From: Burkholderia cenocepacia
GTDB lineage: Bacteria > Pseudomonadota > Gammaproteobacteria > Burkholderiales > Burkholderiaceae
NCBI RefSeq assembly: GCF_014211915.1
Contig: NZ_CP060040.1
Coordinates: 248,001-312,000, forward strand
Length of the DNA: 64,000 nt
Direction of reading: 5' to 3'
A program made the position numbers and the translations under genes. Below are positions 30,011 through 38,944 of the stretch, in pieces (position 1 is the first letter of the stretch; the number at the start of each line of letters is the position of its first letter). The notes under the pieces are model-generated. The model was given only the letters and a program-made list of their open reading frames with translations. It was not told the DNA's origin and did not search any database.

Positions 30011-30466
30011 GTTGTTCGTTCGATGTGGTGACAGCGTTGGCAGGCACGCGGGCCGGGCGATCGGCTCGAACACCATGTCGCGACCGTCCGCGCAGGTTCC
30101 GGTGGCATCGGCCGGAGCGGGCGGCTGGATCGTGTTCGCATGGTGGTTGTCCCGCGACGAATCGATACCTTTAGTTAAACGCACGATACGCGCGGAAGTT
30201 GTCGCGGCGTTGTGTAACAGTGTGTGTACCTTGCAGTCCGTAAGTGGACAGGCGGGCGCGCGGTAACCGACGTGAAAGTTGTTTGCGCAACGATTGCAAG
30301 GTTGGGGCGCAGGCGTGACGCTTGCTGCGCGAGGTGAGCGGGAACACGGCATGCAAAAAAACCCGCGAAGGCTGCGAGGCCTGCGCGGGTTTATTCAACG
30401 CGGTTGAGTACGGCTGCGGCGCACGCGATGTGTTGCGCAACCGCACCCGGTTCGGTCAACGGCCCA
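30011..30466. other. Intergenic upstream of DUF3300 gene
   Basis: No gene seen. It probably holds the DUF3300 promoter (AT-richer part around 30165-30235) and, at its right end, the terminator of the sedolisin gene. Confidence 0.5.
30355..30392 (-). terminator. Intrinsic terminator of sedolisin gene
   Basis: On the minus strand the stem AAACCCGCG / CGCGGGTTT is followed by a run of T (plus-strand A run 30355-30361), 75 bp after the peptidase stop codon. Confidence 0.85.
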
Positions 30467-32299
30467 TCAGCGCGCGAAATCCGACGTGCTCTGGATGAAC
30501 GCGTTCAGCTTCGAGATGTTCACGCTGCCGAAGCCCGTCGTCGCATCCCAGCCGGCCTTCGCCTTGTAGCCGTAAGTGCCGCTACCGTTGTTGCCGGACG
30601 TGACGTCGTGCAGCAGCGCGGCGTTGGACGGGAAGTACTTGTAGATGCTCGACGCGGGGAACCCGAGCGCGTTGTTGTTGGCCGACTGCAGCCGCGCCCA
30701 GATGCCGGTGAAGATCGGCGCGGCGAGGCTCGTGCCGCCTTCGTTGTTCAGGTACCCCGAACCCCACAGCGTGTCCGACGTCTGGCCGTTCACGACGAGA
30801 ATCGCACCCGTGCGCAGGTCGGCGTCGAAGCCGACGTCGGGCAGCGCGCGCTTGGTCGAGCCGGTGAGGGTCGACGACTGCCACGTCGGCGCGGCCTCGT
30901 ACTTGCTGTACCCGCCGCCCGTCGACCACACGGTGCCCGGCTGCCAGCTCGGATCGTTCCAGACGATCTCGCTGTTGTACGCATTGGTCGACGTATTGGT
31001 GAACAGCGTCGTGCCGCCCACCGCGATCACGTACGGCGACGTGGCCGGCTCGCTCACCGTGTAGGTCGAGCGCGACGGCGTGCCGCTCGCGCATTCGTAC
31101 GCGCCGTGGTCGCCGGCGGAAACGGAGAAGGTTTGCCCTTGCGCGACCGCCTGCTTGAAGATGGTGTCGTCGGTTGCCTGCGAGCCGGTGCTGTTCGCGG
31201 ACGATTCGCACACGCCGAGCGACACGTTGATCACCTTCGCGACGTTGTCGGTCACGGCCTTGTTGTACGCGGCCGTGATCGCGGTGAGCGTCATCGACGG
31301 CGCGACGTAGAACACGACCTGCTTCACGCTGCCGCCGGCCGCGCCGACGATCGACTGGCTGTCGAGGTTCCATTCGACGGTGCCGTCGGTGTCGGTGTAC
31401 GAACTGCCGGCCGGGCCCGTCTTCACGATGCTGCTGCTGATCGTGCCGAGGCCGTTGTTCGCGGCGAACGTATTGAGGTCGCTCACCGTCTGCGACAGGT
31501 CGCCTTCGGAGATGATGCCGACCGTGGTCTGCGAGGCCGTGGGCGTGCCGTCGCCGCCGTAGATCGACGAGAACTCGGTCGGATTGTGCGGCACCGCCGA
31601 CGCGCCGGCCGGGATCGTCAGGTTGCTGGTGTTGCCTTGCGGCTTGCTGCCCGCGCCCGTATGCACGAGCTCGACGTTCTGCAGGCCGAGCACCGCGCCG
31701 ACGACGTTGCCGATCGCGTTCGGCACTTGCGCGGCGTCGGTGTTCGCATAGACGCTGCGGCCGTTGCGCGTGAAGCGCTTGAGGGTCGTGCGGAACGCGG
31801 ACTGGACGGTGCCCGCGGTGCCGGACGCGGAGACCAGCAGCCGGTTCGGCGCGACCACGATATTCACGAAGCCGGCCTTGCGCAGGTGGGCGACGACGGA
31901 GGCGACCTGCTGGTCGGTCGGCGCATATTGCGCGGCGAATTGCGCAGGCGTGAGGAACTGCCGGTAGTGCGGCGAGCCGGGCGTATGCAGGTCGCGCAGG
32001 TACTGGTCGAGCTGGGCTTCGTTGCGCAGGTTCAGCCCGAGCACGATGTCCACCGATTCGCCGGGCGCCATGTCGATCGCCGAGGCGGCAGCGGCTGCCG
32101 TGCTCGCCGCGGGCGCGCCGGCCGTACCGGCTTCGTTCTGCTGCACGAGCGGCAGGAAGCCCTTGGTGCGCGTTTCCGTCCAGCCGGCCGCGGGCGCGGC
32201 ATGGGCGGTCGCCATGCCGAACGTCGCGGCTGCTGCGGCGGCGAATGCGAGTTTGACGACGCGAATGTGCTTTTGATTCTTGTTTGCAACCTGATTCAT
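30467..32299 (-). CDS. Secreted serine-carboxyl peptidase (sedolisin, S53)
   Basis: 610-residue pre-pro-peptidase. The signal peptide ends near AHAAPA (residue 36), and a pro-kumamolisin activation domain spans about 75-215 (LDQYLRDLHTPGSPHYRQFLT). The catalytic Glu309 and Asp313 are in TVEWNLD, the oxyanion Asp397 in SAGDHG and the nucleophile Ser524 in GGTSLAAP, where family members usually have SGTS. A calcium-binding end is suggested by HDVTSGNNG and AGWDATTGFGSVN. Such enzymes are acid-active secreted endopeptidases that self-process. Single gene with its own terminator. Confidence 0.93.
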   Translation of the reverse strand: MNQVANKNQKHIRVVKLAFAAAAAATFGMATAHAAPAAGWTETRTKGFLPLVQQNEAGTAGAPAASTAAAAASAIDMAPGESVDIVLGLNLRNEAQLDQYLRDLHTPGSPHYRQFLTPAQFAAQYAPTDQQVASVVAHLRKAGFVNIVVAPNRLLVSASGTAGTVQSAFRTTLKRFTRNGRSVYANTDAAQVPNAIGNVVGAVLGLQNVELVHTGAGSKPQGNTSNLTIPAGASAVPHNPTEFSSIYGGDGTPTASQTTVGIISEGDLSQTVSDLNTFAANNGLGTISSSIVKTGPAGSSYTDTDGTVEWNLDSQSIVGAAGGSVKQVVFYVAPSMTLTAITAAYNKAVTDNVAKVINVSLGVCESSANSTGSQATDDTIFKQAVAQGQTFSVSAGDHGAYECASGTPSRSTYTVSEPATSPYVIAVGGTTLFTNTSTNAYNSEIVWNDPSWQPGTVWSTGGGYSKYEAAPTWQSSTLTGSTKRALPDVGFDADLRTGAILVVNGQTSDTLWGSGYLNNEGGTSLAAPIFTGIWARLQSANNNALGFPASSIYKYFPSNAALLHDVTSGNNGSGTYGYKAKAGWDATTGFGSVNISKLNAFIQSTSDFAR

Positions 32300-32928
32300 T
32301 TGAATTACCCCTCCGGTTGAACAACGAACGGCACGAACAACAACGGTCGACAGCGGTGCGGGTCATGCACCGCCGCTTTCTGTCGCATGCGGGCGGATGG
32401 CACGAACGCGACAGGGCCTTTCGCCCGATCCGGAAAGTGGTTTTTCTCCGGAGGCGAAATACGGAAAACGCGGTAACGGGAAAGCTGCGCCGCAGGGCGG
32501 GGCAGTCGCGCCGGAGTCGGCGCGGGCGGGATTGCTAGAGCAACAGCTTCGTTATCCTGCTCATTTGATTCGATCCTTCGGCCCGCTGCCGGATGGCAGC
32601 CGTCCATTGAAATGCATCGGGATACTGCACGCGCCGGCGGGCGAACGCATCATTCGGCGGCGCGTACTTCGGTGCAGCGGAAGCGAAAAAACGTGGAGCG
32701 GAATCGTTTGCGTGGCGGGCAATCCGTCGGATTGCTTGCATCGGACGGTATCAAGAACGAAAGCGCGGTGTCAAACTTTTTTTGATTATATGAAATAAAA
32801 TTAAATAGAATAAACCGCAATGATTTTGAAAAGATCGGCAGTGTTTTGTAATGTTCGAAACCTGCAAGGCAGGTAATGCCGAAAGCGACTCGCCGATCCT
32901 TTCCGATGCGTATTGAAACGGCTGTTCG
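32300..32928. other. Intergenic, with AT-rich stretch
   Basis: No convincing gene. 32760-32830 is strikingly AT-rich for this genome (a T7 run, then ttatatgaaataaaattaaa). It lies about 460 bp upstream of the sedolisin start and downstream of the regulator operon. It may be a promoter, a silencer-binding site or simply relaxed spacer. No gene reads from it in the plus direction. Confidence 0.5.
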
Positions 32929-33552
32929 TTATCGAGGAAATGTTCGAATCGCCGGCGCCTGTCGTTCGGTTAGCTGAAGGTCTTCGACGCAGCGGAACAG
33001 CGCGTCGACCTGCTGAAGCAGCGCGTCGCGCGCGGAAGCGTCCGCATCATCGGTGGCGAGCGCCTTGATGGCGTCGAGCCGCGTTTCGAGTTCGGCGAGG
33101 TGGGTGAGCGTGACGCGACTGCTGCTGGCGACGGTGGCCGTCGCATCGGAAGGATTCGTGGATTTCATTGAGTGAGTCATCGCATTGAAGTGGTCGATGA
33201 AGCGCGCGAGGTCGGCCGGGCAGCCGTCGCGGGAAACCGTGCGCGCCGACGGATCGCCGGCCACGATCCGGCCGGCGGTGTCCGCCATGGCGTCGAGCGT
33301 CGCGAGCATGCGGCGGAGCAGCCTGAACAGGTCGAACGCGGCGGCCAGCAGGCAGACGAACAGCGCCGTCGCCAGCATCAGGCAAGTGGACGCACTGCGG
33401 AGCATCGCGTCGGCGCTCGCGTCGTGCGGCAACGCGGCCGGCGCATGCAATGCATGGACGACGAACGCAACGGTGCCGGCGAGCAACACGACGACGATCG
33501 CGGCGAGGCCGATCGTCTGCCCGATTTGCCGACCGGGCCTGACCGGCCGCAT
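32929..33552 (-). CDS. HAMP membrane protein with degenerate kinase dimerisation region
   Basis: 207-residue inner-membrane protein. It has two transmembrane helices (about 10-35, 53-78), a HAMP domain (79-130: RRMLATLDAMADTAGRIVAGD ... FNAM) and a helical tail (143-195). By eye the tail lines up with the dimerisation helices of BaeS/AdeS-type kinases (ETRLDAIK with GELEAIQ; QVDALFRCVEDLQL with EVERLNRLVDDLHL). In this alignment the phosphorylated His position holds Arg146, and there is no ATP-binding domain. Its ATG overlaps the stop of the response-regulator gene, so the two are translationally coupled. It could be a sensor or phosphatase-like partner, or a decayed kinase. Confidence 0.75.
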   Translation of the reverse strand: MRPVRPGRQIGQTIGLAAIVVVLLAGTVAFVVHALHAPAALPHDASADAMLRSASTCLMLATALFVCLLAAAFDLFRLLRRMLATLDAMADTAGRIVAGDPSARTVSRDGCPADLARFIDHFNAMTHSMKSTNPSDATATVASSSRVTLTHLAELETRLDAIKALATDDADASARDALLQQVDALFRCVEDLQLTERQAPAIRTFPR

Positions 33553-34244
33553 CAATGCACGCCCCGCAGCCGGTAGCCGACGCCGCGCATCACTTCGGGC
33601 ATGCCCGGTGCGCCGGCCTGTTCGAGTTTCTTGCGCAGCCGGCAGATGTGGCTGTCGACCGTGCGTTCCAGCGCGCTGACGTCGGCCATGCACGCGTCGA
33701 GCAATTCGCCGCGCGTGAACACGCGGCTCGGCGATCTCGCCATGTGCGCGAGCAGCCGGAACTCCGTCAGCGTCAGTGTGATCGGCACCTCGGCGCCCGC
33801 TGTGCGCACGCGGGCCAGATAGCTGTCGGTGTCGATCTCGAGGTCGCCGACGCGCAGCATGCGCAGGGTCGGCGGCGCGGCGGACCGGCGCAGGATCGCG
33901 CGCAACCGCGCGACGACCTCGGCCGGGTTGAACGGCTTGACGATGTAGTCGTCCGCGCCGGCGTGCAGTGCCTGCAGCCGGTCGAGATCGCGATCGAACG
34001 CGGTGAGCACGACGACGGGCGTGTTGTCGCGCCGTCGCAGTTCGGCGAGCACGTCCCAGCCGTTCTTCTGCGGCATTTTCACGTCGAGCAGGATCAGGTC
34101 GGGCTTCAGGTGCGGCTGCATGTCGAGCACCGCTTGCCCGTCGGCGACGCGGTAGGTGCGAAAGCCGTCGTGTTTCAGGTAGGCATCGAGGATGTCCGAG
34201 ATGTCGGGCTCGTCTTCTGCAATCAGTATCAGGGAATTCGTCAT
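33552..34244 (-). CDS. OmpR-family response regulator, AdeR/BaeR-like
   Basis: 230-residue two-component regulator. The receiver domain (about 4-122) has Asp11, phospho-acceptor Asp54, Thr81 and Lys103. The winged-helix DNA-binding domain (about 130-228) has TEFRLLAHMARSPSRVFTRGELLD and VDSHICRLRKKLE. Stretches such as KNGWDVL, TPVVVLTAFDRDLD and GADDYIVKPFNPAEVVARLRA strongly recall AdeR, the regulator of AdeABC in Acinetobacter. It is co-directional with and 101 bp downstream of the RND pump genes, so it probably controls them. Its usual kinase partner is replaced by the truncated HAMP protein. Confidence 0.92.
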   Translation of the reverse strand: MTNSLILIAEDEPDISDILDAYLKHDGFRTYRVADGQAVLDMQPHLKPDLILLDVKMPQKNGWDVLAELRRRDNTPVVVLTAFDRDLDRLQALHAGADDYIVKPFNPAEVVARLRAILRRSAAPPTLRMLRVGDLEIDTDSYLARVRTAGAEVPITLTLTEFRLLAHMARSPSRVFTRGELLDACMADVSALERTVDSHICRLRKKLEQAGAPGMPEVMRGVGYRLRGVH

Positions 34245-34345
34245 GGAGTGTGCCGTGCCGTGTCGAACAATCGGGGCGGCTCGTTGCCGGGCCGGAGCGC
34301 ACCGTTCCGCCACGCTGCCGCGCGGGACGGAACGGCGCCGTTCGT

Positions 34346-35776
34346 TCAGTTCTGCACCACGCGCTTCGACGGTGCGACGTCCTGGTCCGTCAGGCCGCCG
34401 CCGAGCGCCTTGTACAGCGCGACGGCATTGCCGAGCTCGCTGCGGCGCAGGTCGAGCAGCGCCTGTCGTGCCGCATAGAGCTGCCGCTGCGAATCGAGCA
34501 ACTCCAGCCGCCCCTCGACACCCGCGCGATAACGCAGGTTCGACAGGTCGGTGCGGCGTTCGGCCGAGCCGACCACGCGCGTTTGGGCTTCGATCTGACG
34601 GCCGAAGGTTTCACGTCCGGCGATGCCGTCGGCCACTTCGCGGAACGCGGCCTGGATCGCGCGTTCGTACTCGGCGACCGCGCTGGACTTGCGCACTTCC
34701 GCGAGACGCAGCTCGGCACGCAGCCGCCCGCCCTGGAAGATCGGCACCGTGACCTGCGGCGCGAAGCTCCATGCGCGCTGCCCGCCGTCGAACAGGCTGC
34801 CCATCGCGGGGCTGAGGAAGCCGATCGACGACGTCAGCGACAGGCGCGGGAAGAACGCGGCGCGCACGGCGCCGATGTCCGCATTCGCGGCGACGAGATT
34901 CTGTTCGGCGTGCTGGATATCCGGGCGACGGAACAGCAGTTCAGACGGCAAGCCGGCCGGCAGTTGGGTCATCACCGGTTGCTGCTGAAGCGGCAGCGGC
35001 TCGGGCAGATCCTTCGGCAGCTCGGTGCCGATCAGCAGGCGCAATGCATTGCGTGCCTGCTCGACGGCGCGCGTGCGCGCTTCGAGATCGGCCGTCGCGC
35101 TCGCGACCTGGCCTTCGGCCTGCGCGATGTCGACGCCGCTCGCCTGATGCGCTTCCTTCAGGCGGCGCGCGAGATCGAGCGACTGCTGCCAGTCGGCGAG
35201 CGTGCGTTCGGACAACTGGCGTTGCTCGTGCGCGAGGCGTTCCGCGAAGTACGCGTCCGCCACGCCGCCGACGAGCGAGATCTGCACCGCGCGGCGGCCG
35301 TGATCGGTCGCGAGGTAGCGCGCGAACGCCGCATCCGACATCGATTTCACGCGGCCGAACAGGTCGATCTCGAACGCGCTGATGCCGACGTTGACGCCGT
35401 ACTGGTTCTGCGTCGCGCCGAACAGCGGCGGATTCGACTGCGTGTCGTCCGACGTACGCTGGCGCGTGAAGTTCGCGCCGGCGCTGATCGACGGCAGGCG
35501 CGCGGCACGCTGGATGCCGTACTGCGCTTCGGCGGCCTCGACGTTCAGCGCGGCCACGCGCAGGTCGCGGTTGTGCTCGAGCGCGAGCTCGATCAGGCGT
35601 TGCAGGCGGCGGTCGCCGAACATCGTGCGCCAGCCGAGGTCGGCGGCGTTCGCGTCGGGATTGGCGGCAGCGGCGGTGGTGTAGGCCGTCGGCACCGGCA
35701 TCGACGGTCTGACCAGCGTGGGCGCCAGCGAGCAGGCCGACAGCGCGAGGACGAGGGGAAGAATAAGCAATCGCAT
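34346..35776 (-). CDS. RND pump outer-membrane channel (OprM/NodT family)
   Basis: 476-residue outer-membrane efflux lipoprotein: signal MRLLILPLVLALSAC with lipobox Cys15, then two repeated TolC-type domains with long helices and beta segments (QYGVNVGISAFEIDLFGRVKS; WSFAPQVTVPIFQGGRLRAE). It forms the trimeric exit duct of the tripartite pump. It begins 4 bp after the permease stop, clearly within the same operon. Confidence 0.94.
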   Translation of the reverse strand: MRLLILPLVLALSACSLAPTLVRPSMPVPTAYTTAAAANPDANAADLGWRTMFGDRRLQRLIELALEHNRDLRVAALNVEAAEAQYGIQRAARLPSISAGANFTRQRTSDDTQSNPPLFGATQNQYGVNVGISAFEIDLFGRVKSMSDAAFARYLATDHGRRAVQISLVGGVADAYFAERLAHEQRQLSERTLADWQQSLDLARRLKEAHQASGVDIAQAEGQVASATADLEARTRAVEQARNALRLLIGTELPKDLPEPLPLQQQPVMTQLPAGLPSELLFRRPDIQHAEQNLVAANADIGAVRAAFFPRLSLTSSIGFLSPAMGSLFDGGQRAWSFAPQVTVPIFQGGRLRAELRLAEVRKSSAVAEYERAIQAAFREVADGIAGRETFGRQIEAQTRVVGSAERRTDLSNLRYRAGVEGRLELLDSQRQLYAARQALLDLRRSELGNAVALYKALGGGLTDQDVAPSKRVVQN

Positions 35777-35780
35777 GGCA

Positions 35781-38700
35781 TCAACCTTCCTGTTCGTGAG
35801 TCGGGGAAGCCGGCTGCGTGCGGGAAGCCTGCCATGCGCCGATACGCTCCTGGATACTCATCACGAACACAAAGAAAACAGGGACGAAGAAAATAGCCAG
35901 CACCGTGGCGGTCACCATGCCGCCGAACACGCCGGTGCCGATCGCGTGCTGCGTTTCGGCGCTGGCGCCGGTCGCGATCATCAGCGGCACGACGCCGAGG
36001 CCGAACGCGAGCGAGGTCATCAGGATCGGGCGCAGGCGCAGCTTCGACGCCTGCACGGCCGCTTCGATCAAGCCCTTGCCTTCCTCGCGCAACTGCTTCG
36101 CGAACTCGACGATCAGGATCGCGTTCTTCGCGGACAGGCCGATCACGGTGATCATCCCGACCTTGAAGAACACGTCGTTCGGCATGCCGCGCAACAGCAC
36201 CGCACCGATCGCGCCGATCAGGCCGAGCGGCACCACGAGCATTACCGACAGCGGGATCGACCAGCTTTCGTACAGCGCGGCGAGCACCAGGAACACGACG
36301 ATCATCGACAACACCATCAGCATCGGCGCCTGCGACGCCGACTGGCGTTCCTGCAGCGACTGGCCGGTCCACTCGACCGCGAAGCCCGGCGGCAGTTGCG
36401 CGGCGAGCCGTTCCATCTCGGCCATCGCCGCGCCGCTCGACTGGCCGGGCGCCGCGTTGCCGGAAATGCGCGCGGACGGATAGCCCTTGAAGCGCACCAT
36501 CTGCAGCGGCGTGTCGGTCCACACGGGGCGCACCACCTCGGACAGCGGCACCATGCCGCCGGCCGCGTTGCGCACGTACAGCTTCATCACGTTGTCGATC
36601 TGCATGCGTGCCGGCGCGTCGGCCTGGATGATCACCTGCTGCATGCGGCCCGCGTTCGGGAAGTCGTTCACGTAGGTCGAGCCCATCGCGGTCGACAGCG
36701 TGTCGCTGAGCGTCGTGAACGACACGCCGAGCGCCTGCGCTTTCGCGCGGTCGATCTCAAGGCGGATACTGGTGCCGGCCGGCAGGCTGTCGGGGTACAC
36801 GCCGGTCACGACCTTGCTTTGCGCGGCGAGTTCGAGCAGCTTGACTTCCGCTGCCTTGAGCGCCGCCGCGCCCTGGTTGGCGCGGTCTTCCAGACGCATC
36901 GAGAAGCCCGAGCTGTTGCCGAGTTCGTCGATCGCCGGCGGCAGCAGGCTCATCACCGTGCCTTCGGTCACGCCGGCCATCGCCTGCTGCGCGAGCATGC
37001 CTTCCTCGATCGTCGACGCGCCGCCGCGGTTTTTCCAGTCCTTCATCACCGACCAGTTGATCGCCGCGTTCGAGCCCTGGCCCGAGAAGCCGTAGCCGAT
37101 CACGGAAATGCTCGACTGGATTGCCGGACGCGAAGCAAGATGCTTCTCCAGCGTCTTGACCACGTCGTGCGTACGCTCGGCGGTAGCGTCGGCGGGCAAC
37201 AGAAAGCTGGTGATGAAGTAGCCCTGGTCTTCGTCCGGCAGGAACGACGACGGCAGGCTGCGGAAACCGAGCACCAGTGCGCCCGAAATCGCGACGAACA
37301 CCAGCATCACGCGGCCCGTGCGACCGACCAGGCGGCCGACGCGCGTCTCGTACCATTTCGTCATGCGATCGAAGCGGCGGTTGAACCAGCCGAAGAAGCC
37401 GCGCTTCTCGTGATGGCCCGGTGCGAGCGGCTTGAGCATCGTCGCGCACAGGGCCGGCGTGAGCGTCAGCGCCAGCAGCGCGGAGAACAGGATCGACACG
37501 GCCATCGACAGCGTGAACTGCTTGTAGATCACGCCGACCGAGCCGCTCGCCATCGCCATCGGCAGGAACACCGCGGTCAGCACCAGCGTGACGCCGATGA
37601 TCGCGCCGGTGATCTCCTTCATCGCCTTCGACGTCGCGTCCTTCGGCGACAGTCCTTCCTCGGCCATCAGGCGTTCGACGTTCTCGACGACGACGATCGC
37701 GTCGTCGACGATGATGCCGATCGCGAGCACCATGCCGAACATCGTCAGCACGTTGATCGAGAAGCCGGTCAGCAGCATCACCGTGAACGTGCCGAGCATC
37801 GCGACCGGCGCGACGATGGCCGGGATCAGCGTATAGCGCACGTTCTGCAGGAACAGGTACATCACGAGGAACACGAGCACCATCGCCTCGAGCAGCGTGT
37901 GCAGCACTTTCTCGATCGAGATCTTCACGAACGGCGACGTGTCGAGCGGGATCGAGTAGCTCATGCCCGACGGCATCGACTTGCTCAGTTCGGCCATGCG
38001 GGCGCGGATCGCGTCCGCGGTCTTCACCGCGTTGGCGCCAGGCGCGAGCTGCACGCCGGCGAGGGTGGCCGGCTTGTTGTTCTCGCGGCTCACGAACGTG
38101 TAGTTCTGCGAGCCGAGTTCAACGCGGGCGACGTCGCCGAGCACGACCTTCGAGCCGTCCGCGTTCGCGCGCAGCACGACCTTCGCGAACGCCTCCGGCG
38201 TCGTGAGCTGACCTTGCGCGGTGAGCGGCACGGTCACGCGCTGGCCGGGCAGCGCGGGCAGCGCACCGAGGCTGCCCGGCGCGATCTGCACGTTCTGCTG
38301 GCCGATCGCGGTCGTCAGGTCGCTCATCGACAGGCCGAAATTGATCAGCTTCTGCGGATCGACCCAGATGCGCATCGCGCGTTCCGAACCGAACTGCAGC
38401 ACACGGCCGACGCCGTCGATGCGCCGCAGTTCCTCGGAGACGCTGCGCGCCATGTAGTCGGCGAGCGCGCCTTCGTCGAAGCGGCCGTTGTCGGAGCGCA
38501 GGCTGACGATCATCAGGAAACCTGACGACGCGGATTCGACGATCAGTCCGTTCTGACGCACGGCGGCGGGCAGGCGCGGCTCGACCGACTTGATCTTGTT
38601 CTGCACGTCGACCTGTGCCATCTCTGGATGGGTGCCGGGCTTGAACGTCACGGTGATCTGCGCCTGGCCCGAGGTATCGGCCGACGATTCGAAGTACAGC

Positions 38701-38924
38701 AGGTTCTTGACGCCGGACAATTCGCGCTCGATGAGGCTCAGCACGCCGTCGTTCATCGTCTGCGGCGTGGCGCCCGGGTAGCTCGCGGTGATCGTGACGG
38801 ACGGCGGCGCGACCGACGGGTAGCGCGCGACCGGCAGTTGCGGGATCGCGATCAGCCCGGTCAGGATGATGAAGAGCGCGATCACCCACGCAAACACCGG
38901 GCGTCGGATAAAGAATTCAGCCAT
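35781..38924 (-). CDS. RND multidrug efflux permease (HAE1 family)
   Basis: 1047-residue inner-membrane proton/drug antiporter of the MexB/AdeB/AmrB type. It has the N-terminal segment MAEFFIRRPVFAWVIAL, two large periplasmic loops, and the proton-relay pair in GIIVDDAIVVVENVE of TM4. Length and the FFIRRP start are typical of hydrophobic and amphiphilic efflux-1 members, which export antibiotics, dyes and detergents from periplasm or membrane. Encoded between its adaptor (20 bp upstream) and channel gene. The substrate range is not predictable here; the B. cenocepacia pump at the equivalent place has, as I recall, been called RND-8. Confidence 0.95.
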   Translation of the reverse strand: MAEFFIRRPVFAWVIALFIILTGLIAIPQLPVARYPSVAPPSVTITASYPGATPQTMNDGVLSLIERELSGVKNLLYFESSADTSGQAQITVTFKPGTHPEMAQVDVQNKIKSVEPRLPAAVRQNGLIVESASSGFLMIVSLRSDNGRFDEGALADYMARSVSEELRRIDGVGRVLQFGSERAMRIWVDPQKLINFGLSMSDLTTAIGQQNVQIAPGSLGALPALPGQRVTVPLTAQGQLTTPEAFAKVVLRANADGSKVVLGDVARVELGSQNYTFVSRENNKPATLAGVQLAPGANAVKTADAIRARMAELSKSMPSGMSYSIPLDTSPFVKISIEKVLHTLLEAMVLVFLVMYLFLQNVRYTLIPAIVAPVAMLGTFTVMLLTGFSINVLTMFGMVLAIGIIVDDAIVVVENVERLMAEEGLSPKDATSKAMKEITGAIIGVTLVLTAVFLPMAMASGSVGVIYKQFTLSMAVSILFSALLALTLTPALCATMLKPLAPGHHEKRGFFGWFNRRFDRMTKWYETRVGRLVGRTGRVMLVFVAISGALVLGFRSLPSSFLPDEDQGYFITSFLLPADATAERTHDVVKTLEKHLASRPAIQSSISVIGYGFSGQGSNAAINWSVMKDWKNRGGASTIEEGMLAQQAMAGVTEGTVMSLLPPAIDELGNSSGFSMRLEDRANQGAAALKAAEVKLLELAAQSKVVTGVYPDSLPAGTSIRLEIDRAKAQALGVSFTTLSDTLSTAMGSTYVNDFPNAGRMQQVIIQADAPARMQIDNVMKLYVRNAAGGMVPLSEVVRPVWTDTPLQMVRFKGYPSARISGNAAPGQSSGAAMAEMERLAAQLPPGFAVEWTGQSLQERQSASQAPMLMVLSMIVVFLVLAALYESWSIPLSVMLVVPLGLIGAIGAVLLRGMPNDVFFKVGMITVIGLSAKNAILIVEFAKQLREEGKGLIEAAVQASKLRLRPILMTSLAFGLGVVPLMIATGASAETQHAIGTGVFGGMVTATVLAIFFVPVFFVFVMSIQERIGAWQASRTQPASPTHEQEG

Positions 38925-38944
38925 GGCTGGAGGCTCCTCGTGAC

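Noticed and set aside
30404..32320. A 638-codon plus-strand frame opposite the sedolisin gene
   Set aside because: Arg/Val/His-rich shadow; the minus-strand frame has an intact peptidase with signal and catalytic residues.
32861..32905. Terminator for the RND/regulator operon
   Set aside because: A small CCTGC/GCAGG hairpin and an imperfect distant AAAGATCGGC pairing exist but give no good stem plus T run.
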